DNA of 11,600 nucleotides from Chitinophagaceae bacterium. Lineage in GTDB: Bacteria > Bacteroidota > Bacteroidia > Chitinophagales > Chitinophagaceae. Below the pieces are notes generated by a model. That model was not told the origin of the DNA. It searched no databases and saw only the letters and a program-made list of their open reading frames with translations. The stretch is taken from assembly GCA_025963615.1 (NCBI GenBank), contig JAOQAL010000597.1, forward strand, positions 1 to 11,600, read 5' to 3'. The translations under genes and the position numbers were made by a program. Every line of letters begins with the position of its first letter. Positions within the stretch are counted from its first letter, which is position 1. Of the stretch, positions 6,119-11,600 are shown piece by piece.

Positions 6119-8647
6119 ATGAGTATTACAACATTTGATGAAAAACAGGTACTGCATGAATTAAGACATTACCTGCCGGCTCAAACGCCAATTAAAGATT
6201 TTATTCATCATAATTCTTTGCATGCATACCAGCACATGAAGTTTTATGATGGCATTTTTAAAGCCGGTAAAACCTTCGGCTACCAGGTTACGCTGGGACT
6301 GGAAGATTTCAGGAAACTGTATAAAACCGGGCGGATTAAAAATAATGTGTTCGAAAGAGTTATCACCGAAAGAAAAGGCGTGGAAAATTTACAGGAGTGG
6401 AAGAAGATCCTGTTATCAAAAGAATTTGATACCCATAACGAGCAAAGAATCGGGAAGCTAAGGGGTAACTGGAAAAGCAGGAATAAGATCGACCTCGACA
6501 ATTTAGTTCATCCCCTGCTATTCCGGATTTTGTGCAGCTATCTTGACCAGGGCATTTCATTGTGGAAGTTCCCGTTAAATGAAGAAGGCTTTCTGGCGTC
6601 TGTAAAAGAACTGGAAAGGAAAAGTGTGGTCAGTTTTTTTAAATCAAAAAGGGCAAAGGATTTCTTACTGAATGAAAACTATGACTTGAAAAGTTTACTG
6701 GCAATCGTGGTGGGTGATGAAGCTTACTTTGAACAATACCTGTTCGACCAGCAGTTCAGTCACCAGGGCTGGAGCGGTATGGTATCAGCGGTAGAAGAAG
6801 CGCCACATACGTTATTGGACAGCAAAAAAATATCGCTGCATGAGTTAATTATACTGGAACTGTTGCTCGAAATTGACGCGCTGGATTTTCATTTGGGAAA
6901 AAACTGGCAACCCCTGGCTGAAACCGTAAATATAAAACCACTCAACCTGTTTGAAGAGGTTCCGGCCACTGAATTACAGGAGGTTTTTATTCTATGGCAG
7001 AATGCCTTTGAATGGAGTTACTACGATGAAGTATTGACCGGCCTGGCCTTGCAAAACACAAAAGCCGCCACAGCACCTGTTGTAAAAAGTTTCCAGGCTA
7101 TTTTTTGTATTGATGAAAGAGAATGTTCCATACGCCGGCATATTGAATCAACGGACCCTGATTGTGAAACATTGGGCTCACCGGGTTTTTTTGGAGTAGA
7201 GTTTTTCTTTCAGCCGGCCAATGGAAAGTTTTATGAAAAGCTTTGTCCCGCACCCGTTACGCCAAAATATCTAATCAAAGAAACCGAAGTAAAAGAAAAA
7301 CGAAAGCATGAACTGCTTTATACTGGTAAAACGCAAACGTTGTTAGCGGGTACTTTAAGTTCACTGACACTCGGATTTTTTGCCGGCGCAAGGCTGATAC
7401 AGAATATTTTCAGGCCCCGAATGAGTCCGGCTATCTCGAACGCTTATTCCCACATGCATAAACATTCGATATTAACCATCAGGAATCAGGATGTAAATGA
7501 TAAAGAGAACGATTTACAAATCGGGTTTACCATTAACGAAATGACCGCAAGGGTAGAAGGTTTGTTGAGAGGCATTGGATTGATAAACGATTTTGCACCC
7601 TTGGTGTATGCCGTGGCACATGGCAGCAGCAGCGCCAACAATCCGCATCACAGCGCCCATGATTGCGGCGCCTGCAGCGGAAGACCGGGTTCTGTAAATG
7701 CAAGGGTGTTCGCCCACATGGCGAATCACCCGGACGTGAGGACTTTACTCCGGGAAAGGGGGATCGATATTCCCGCGACAACACAGTTTGTTGGGGGTAT
7801 GCACGATACGGCCGCGGAACAGGTGGATTTTTATGATGAATACCTGTTGAATGAAAAAAATGCAGCCGGCCATATACAAAACCTTATAGCATTTGAAAAA
7901 GCATTGGACTTAAATGCAAAAGAACGTTCCCGCCGCTTTGCATCGATTAATACAAAAAATAGTTTGCAAAAAGTGCGGCAGGACATTTTGCAAAGATCCG
8001 TTTCGATGTTTGAACCCAGACCGGAATTAGGACATGGTACCAACACCCTTTGCATTGTAGGCAACAGGAATTTAACCAAGGGTTTGTTTTTGGACCGGCG
8101 GGCTTTTTTAAATTCTTATGATTACAATACAGATCCCGATGGCAAGTTGCTGACAGGGGTGATGCGCCCAATAGGGCTTGTATGCGGCGGCATCAATTTA
8201 GAATATTATTTCTCCCGGGTAGATAATTATAAATTAGGGGCCGGCACTAAACTACCACACAATGTAATGGGATTGATTGGTGTGGCCAATAGCAGCGATG
8301 GAGATTTGCGCCCAGGCCTTCCCTTGCAGATGATAGAAGTGCACGATCCGGTCCGGTTGCTCGTCCTGGTACAACATCGCCCGGAAATTGTATTAAAAGC
8401 AATCCAATCTGCTCCTGAAATATATGAATGGTATGTTAATGAATGGGTACATATAGCAGCCATACATCCGGAAACCCGGGAATACTACTATTTTAAAAAC
8501 GGCGTCTTTACACTATACAGGCCAACAGTTCAAAAAGTAGCTACGATGGGTGATGTGGAGAAATTTGTGGAGGCTGCAAAGGAAATGGAATCAAATTATA
8601 TAGTGGACGCCACCAAAGAAAACCTGCCTGTTTACGCTTTAAATTAA
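6119..8647 (+). CDS. dabA: DabA, inorganic-carbon transporter subunit (DUF2309/UPF0753)
   Basis: An 842-aa soluble subunit of the DAB complex, which hydrates CO2 on the cytoplasmic side and, when coupled to DabB, is thought to do so in one direction, building up bicarbonate. The beta-CA-like zinc site is intact: Cys330-Asp332-Arg334 in FCIDERE, His501 in VAHGSS, and Cys516 in HDCGAC. The His-to-Cys spacing of 15 equals that of the ligands I recall for Halothiobacillus DabA (Cys351, Asp353, His524, Cys539). Other family marks are the N-terminal PIKDFIHHNSLH (20-31), GSPGFFGVEFFFQP after the first metal motif, and a C-terminal LPLQMIEVHDPVRL. No transmembrane segments stand out apart from one moderately hydrophobic stretch. 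The stop at 8647 is 8 bp from dabB, so the two are translated from one message. S. aureus MpsB is a homologue in a heterotroph. Confidence 0.95.
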   Translation: MSITTFDEKQVLHELRHYLPAQTPIKDFIHHNSLHAYQHMKFYDGIFKAGKTFGYQVTLGLEDFRKLYKTGRIKNNVFERVITERKGVENLQEWKKILLSKEFDTHNEQRIGKLRGNWKSRNKIDLDNLVHPLLFRILCSYLDQGISLWKFPLNEEGFLASVKELERKSVVSFFKSKRAKDFLLNENYDLKSLLAIVVGDEAYFEQYLFDQQFSHQGWSGMVSAVEEAPHTLLDSKKISLHELIILELLLEIDALDFHLGKNWQPLAETVNIKPLNLFEEVPATELQEVFILWQNAFEWSYYDEVLTGLALQNTKAATAPVVKSFQAIFCIDERECSIRRHIESTDPDCETLGSPGFFGVEFFFQPANGKFYEKLCPAPVTPKYLIKETEVKEKRKHELLYTGKTQTLLAGTLSSLTLGFFAGARLIQNIFRPRMSPAISNAYSHMHKHSILTIRNQDVNDKENDLQIGFTINEMTARVEGLLRGIGLINDFAPLVYAVAHGSSSANNPHHSAHDCGACSGRPGSVNARVFAHMANHPDVRTLLRERGIDIPATTQFVGGMHDTAAEQVDFYDEYLLNEKNAAGHIQNLIAFEKALDLNAKERSRRFASINTKNSLQKVRQDILQRSVSMFEPRPELGHGTNTLCIVGNRNLTKGLFLDRRAFLNSYDYNTDPDGKLLTGVMRPIGLVCGGINLEYYFSRVDNYKLGAGTKLPHNVMGLIGVANSSDGDLRPGLPLQMIEVHDPVRLLVLVQHRPEIVLKAIQSAPEIYEWYVNEWVHIAAIHPETREYYYFKNGVFTLYRPTVQKVATMGDVEKFVEAAKEMESNYIVDATKENLPVYALN

Positions 8648-8655
8648 ACTTCACC

Positions 8656-10524
8656 ATGTCGCAGATACTTCAATTGTTTATTTGGTTGCCATTGGTTGGC
8701 TTTTTAACCGGTATGCTGATTCCCAAGAAAAAAGAAAAAACTATTTCCGGGATAGCCATGGCAGTTACGGCAATTCATTTGATGGCTATGGTTGGTTTTA
8801 TTGTCTATTGGTTACGGAAGGGTGATGCCATACTGGATATAAAGCACATCGTGTTGTATAAAACAACGGCCTTTGAATTTTTTATCGATTTTTATTTCGA
8901 TAAAACAACAGCCACCTTCGCACTGATCGGTTCGTTAATCACCTGGCTTGTTTCAATATTCAGCCGGTATTATATGCATCGCGATGGCGGATTCAAGCGA
9001 TTCTTTAATACATTGCTGTTATTTTTTCTGGGATATAACCTGGTAATTTTTGCCGGAAATTTTGAAACACTTTTTATTGGTTGGGAAATACTGGGCTTTT
9101 GTTCCTTCCTGCTTATCGCATTTTACCGCGACAGGTACCTGCCTGTCAAAAATGGGTTGAAAATAATTTCAATTTACCGGTTAGGGGATCTGTGCCTCAT
9201 GCTCGCCATGTGGTTGTGCCATCACCTGTTTCATGAAAATATTACGTTTAACCAACTGCGTGATACGGCATTTATCAATGGCCATCTTACATCTCAGGAT
9301 TCCATGTTTATATTTATTGCCATTATGATTTTGATTGCGGCAGCGGCCAAATCCGCGTTGTTACCTTTTTCATCCTGGTTGCCCAGGGCTATGGAAGGGC
9401 CCACCACGTCAAGTGCTGTCTTCTATGGTTCGCTTTCCGTAAACCTGGGGGCATTTCTTTTAATCCGTACCCTTCCTCTTTGGGAAAATATTCCTGCGAT
9501 CAAAATTTCAATTATTGTTTTAGGCGTCCTGACAAGTTTGATAGGTGCTTCCATAGCCCGGGTGCAGCCAACGGTTAAAACACAAATTGCTTATTCATCC
9601 ATTACACAAATCGGGTTGATATTCGTGGAAGTGGCCTTAGGATTTCATACCCTGGCCTTGATTCATTTTGCTGGTAATGCGCTCCTGAGAACCTACCAAT
9701 TGTTGGTATCACCTTCTGTCTTAAGTTACCGCGTGCATGATATGTTTTTCAACTTTACTCCAACCACCCCCAAATACAGGCATGGTTTTTTGAACAGATT
9801 GAATAATTCATTCTTTATGCTGGGGATCAAGGAATGGAACCTTGACTGGTTGTTGTATCGTTTATTCTGGAACCCGTTTAAGTGGATTGGAAGAAATATG
9901 AGTTTCCTGGTGAGGCAGGTATCGCTGGTTCTATTAGCTGTTTTTTTCCTGTTGGGATTTTTCAGTTTTGCAGCGAAAGAAAATATTCCGGATCATCTTG
10001 ATAATGTATTACCCGTTATCTTTTCATTTACCGGGTTATTATTAATATTAACGGCTTTTGCAGAACGGGGCGATGCCCGGAGAGCCTGGCTGTTGGTATT
10101 AGCGGGTCAGGGCTTTGTTACCCTGTCAATTGCATTGAATGAGGAGATGCCGGTGCACCAGGTACTAATGTATCTGAGCGGTGTCATTGGTTCCGCTGTG
10201 GCGGGGTATATCTGTTTGAATAAAATAAAATCCCTGGATAATGACATTGTGATGAACCGGTATCATGGCTACGCATCCGAAAAACCTGTAACCGCGTTTG
10301 TGTTCCTGCTTTGTTCATTGGGCACGATCGGGTTTCCGTTTACCCCGACTTTTGTTGGCATTGATTTATTGTTCACGCATATTCACCGTGACCAGTTGTT
10401 ATTGTTAATCCTTACGTCATTGAGTTTTATCTTTATTGAATTGTCCATTTTGCGTATCTATACCCGTATTTTTTTAGGGCAGCATAAAAAGAATAATCAC
10501 CCGGTTGCTTACAGGTCTTCTTGA
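8656..10524 (+). CDS. dabB: DabB, proton/cation-translocating membrane subunit (NuoL/MrpA-like)
   Basis: A 622-aa polytopic membrane protein of the complex I antiporter-like family, partner of DabA; in S. aureus the equivalent is MpsA. It is thought to let H+ or Na+ run down its gradient and drive CO2 hydration by DabA. The core helices run from residue 3 to about 350. Ion-path residues are kept: Glu144 in FIGWEILGF and Lys232 in AAAAKSALLPFSSWLP, matching NuoL Glu144 and Lys229. The following helix reads TSSAVFYGSLSVNLG, so the NuoL-type IHAA histidine motif is absent, as I recall for DabB proteins. From about 390 an amphipathic segment with KEWNLDWLLYRLFW precedes four more hydrophobic segments; this resembles the piece before the last NuoL helices. 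The protein ends in a Lys/Asn/His-rich tail. It is the last gene of the operon, converging on the gene at 10581-10820. Confidence 0.93.
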   Translation: MSQILQLFIWLPLVGFLTGMLIPKKKEKTISGIAMAVTAIHLMAMVGFIVYWLRKGDAILDIKHIVLYKTTAFEFFIDFYFDKTTATFALIGSLITWLVSIFSRYYMHRDGGFKRFFNTLLLFFLGYNLVIFAGNFETLFIGWEILGFCSFLLIAFYRDRYLPVKNGLKIISIYRLGDLCLMLAMWLCHHLFHENITFNQLRDTAFINGHLTSQDSMFIFIAIMILIAAAAKSALLPFSSWLPRAMEGPTTSSAVFYGSLSVNLGAFLLIRTLPLWENIPAIKISIIVLGVLTSLIGASIARVQPTVKTQIAYSSITQIGLIFVEVALGFHTLALIHFAGNALLRTYQLLVSPSVLSYRVHDMFFNFTPTTPKYRHGFLNRLNNSFFMLGIKEWNLDWLLYRLFWNPFKWIGRNMSFLVRQVSLVLLAVFFLLGFFSFAAKENIPDHLDNVLPVIFSFTGLLLILTAFAERGDARRAWLLVLAGQGFVTLSIALNEEMPVHQVLMYLSGVIGSAVAGYICLNKIKSLDNDIVMNRYHGYASEKPVTAFVFLLCSLGTIGFPFTPTFVGIDLLFTHIHRDQLLLLILTSLSFIFIELSILRIYTRIFLGQHKKNNHPVAYRSS

Positions 10525-10580
10525 AAAACGGATGAATTGTTTTTGAGAAAAAAAGATTATTCAGCCAAATTAATAATGGA

Positions 10581-10820
10581 TTACAGCTCATCCGGGTTTG
10601 CGGGCAGGCGGGTGTATTCACCTTTCAGTGCATAGTATCCGAAGATCATAAAGCCAATGGCTATCGGAATGAATACCCCGATAAAAACGCCCCATTGTAT
10701 TTTGGTATCAATAACCGGCTTTTTGGAAATTTCACTGACAGCGGTTTTAGCCAGGTAATAAATGGCGAGGGGACCTGCTATTAACCAAACGATACCGGCC
10801 AGCTTTTTTATCGTATTCAT
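10581..10820 (-). CDS. Small two-helix membrane protein, MFS-associated (DUF6814-like)
   Basis: A 79-aa protein with two hydrophobic segments, about residues 7-28 and 43-65, joined by a short polar loop containing KKP, and a charged tail ending ANPDEL. It starts 28 bp after the stop of the MFS gene on the same strand, so the two are probably co-transcribed. Short proteins of this shape, opening with a KKLAGIVWLIAGPLA-type sequence, accompany MHS-type MFS transporters in Bacteroidota. I believe they correspond to DUF6814, but this is from memory. It may be an accessory or stabilising subunit of the transporter; no function is established. The gene is real on context and composition; the family name is tentative. 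Confidence 0.75.
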   Translation of the reverse strand: MNTIKKLAGIVWLIAGPLAIYYLAKTAVSEISKKPVIDTKIQWGVFIGVFIPIAIGFMIFGYYALKGEYTRLPANPDEL

Positions 10821-10848
10821 ATAATTTTTTTTAAAACAGTTTCAGTGA

Positions 10849-11600
10849 TTAATCAGTAACATCCGGATCGATCCTGTTATTAATATAGATTGCGCCGATG
10901 ATGAAACAAACAGCAGCAATAAGTATTGGATAAAATAATCCTACCAGTTTGTCATCCGTATAAATCGTTGTAAGTAATGTAGCAATGAAAGGCGTTAAGC
11001 CTCCAAATACACCGTTGCCGATATGATAGGGAAGGGACATGGAGGTGTAACGGATACGGGTAGGGAATAATTCCACCAGGAAAGCTGCTATGGGACCATA
11101 CACCATCGTAACATAAAAGATCATCACAAACACGATCATTACCATTTGCCAGTAACCATTGTTACCGATATTTTTTGAAACCTTTACTTCCGGTTTGAGC
11201 GTTATTTTATGGTGCTCAGCATATAACGTGTCGGTTTTTGTCTCCGTCATGACCAGGCCATCATCATAAACTGTTTTGATGGCAACCGACCTCAGGGTAT
11301 CAGGACTTTTACCAATAATTTTCCGCGTTGTTTTTATTTCTTTTTTATCAGCCAGCTCCATTTTGGTCTTTACATCGGCCAGCGTGAGCAATCTTCCGAA
11401 TAATGGACGATAGGTTACTACGGCCAACAGCATTCCAGCCAGCATGATCCATTTTCTTCCTATTTTATCGCTCCAGCCACCGAATACAACAAAGAACGGC
11501 GTGGCAAATAAAATAGCCCAGATCAAAATGGTCCGTGATTGCTCAAAGTCTATTTTGCAGGCATTTTCAATAAAAGATTGCGCATAGAACTGACCGGTAT
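10849..11600 (-). CDS. MFS transporter, metabolite:H+ symporter (MHS) type, C-terminal part, cut by window edge
   Basis: The frame is open to the right edge, so about 250 C-terminal residues are present; a start inside the window is not needed (the apparent one at 11526 is an internal TTG). Visible marks: TGQFYAQSF at the edge; GGWSDKIGRKW, the second-half copy of the MFS loop motif between helices 8 and 9; then YGPIAAFLVELFPTRIRYT and GGLTPFIATLL, typical of MHS members such as ProP, KgtP and ShiA relatives. Between helices 9 and 10 lies an unusually long polar insert of roughly 75 residues, rich in Lys and Thr. The substrate could be an organic acid, osmolyte or similar solute and cannot be read from the sequence. 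The gene at 10581-10820 follows after 28 bp. Confidence 0.9.
   Translation of the reverse strand, partial: TGQFYAQSFIENACKIDFEQSRTILIWAILFATPFFVVFGGWSDKIGRKWIMLAGMLLAVVTYRPLFGRLLTLADVKTKMELADKKEIKTTRKIIGKSPDTLRSVAIKTVYDDGLVMTETKTDTLYAEHHKITLKPEVKVSKNIGNNGYWQMVMIVFVMIFYVTMVYGPIAAFLVELFPTRIRYTSMSLPYHIGNGVFGGLTPFIATLLTTIYTDDKLVGLFYPILIAAVCFIIGAIYINNRIDPDVTD

Noticed and set aside
7514..7784. Cys-rich antisense open frames inside dabA
   Set aside because: They mirror the conserved His/Cys metal-binding segment of DabA on the other strand and have no independent support.
10524..10544. AAAAAC/GTTTTT inverted repeat after dabB as a terminator
   Set aside because: Six bp with a single GC pair and no following T-run; too weak to call.

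Overview
The window looks like a chromosomal segment from a member of the Bacteroidota, probably in or near the Chitinophagaceae/Sphingobacteriales. The case rests on a GldA-type ABC ATPase, starts without recognisable Shine-Dalgarno sequences, AT-rich intergenic DNA with family-typical hairpins, and an MFS transporter paired with a small two-helix membrane protein of a kind I associate with this phylum. The exact taxon is inference.

Layout. Minus strand, 1-2957: the N-terminal 241 codons of enolase (cut by the left edge), a GldA-like ABC ATPase, a 534-bp non-coding stretch with an imperfect 103-bp direct repeat and several hairpins, and a type II beta-carbonic anhydrase. A 330-bp AT-rich divergent region follows. 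Plus strand, 3288-10524: a probable five-gene operon encoding a small exported protein of unknown function, a second beta-carbonic anhydrase of a different type, a SulP-family anion transporter with a C-terminal STAS-like domain, DabA (DUF2309) and DabB (NuoL/MrpA-like). Minus strand again, 10581-11600: a 79-aa two-helix membrane protein and the C-terminal part of an MFS metabolite/H+ symporter cut by the right edge; this pair converges on dabB.

The central region is an inorganic-carbon uptake locus. DabAB is an energy-coupled CO2-to-bicarbonate pump: DabB is thought to pass H+ or Na+ through the membrane and DabA to hydrate CO2 on the cytoplasmic side. SulP proteins include bicarbonate importers such as BicA. 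The beta-CAs interconvert CO2 and bicarbonate. Having two uptake routes, a reversible cytosolic CA and an uncharacterised exported protein in one transcription unit is the most interesting feature here. No RuBisCO or carboxysome gene is visible, so a role in feeding biotin- or PEP-dependent carboxylases at low CO2 is a reasonable guess, but it is not shown by the sequence. All zinc-ligand residues expected in both CAs and in DabA are present. No tRNA, rRNA, CRISPR array, transposase or prophage gene was seen.
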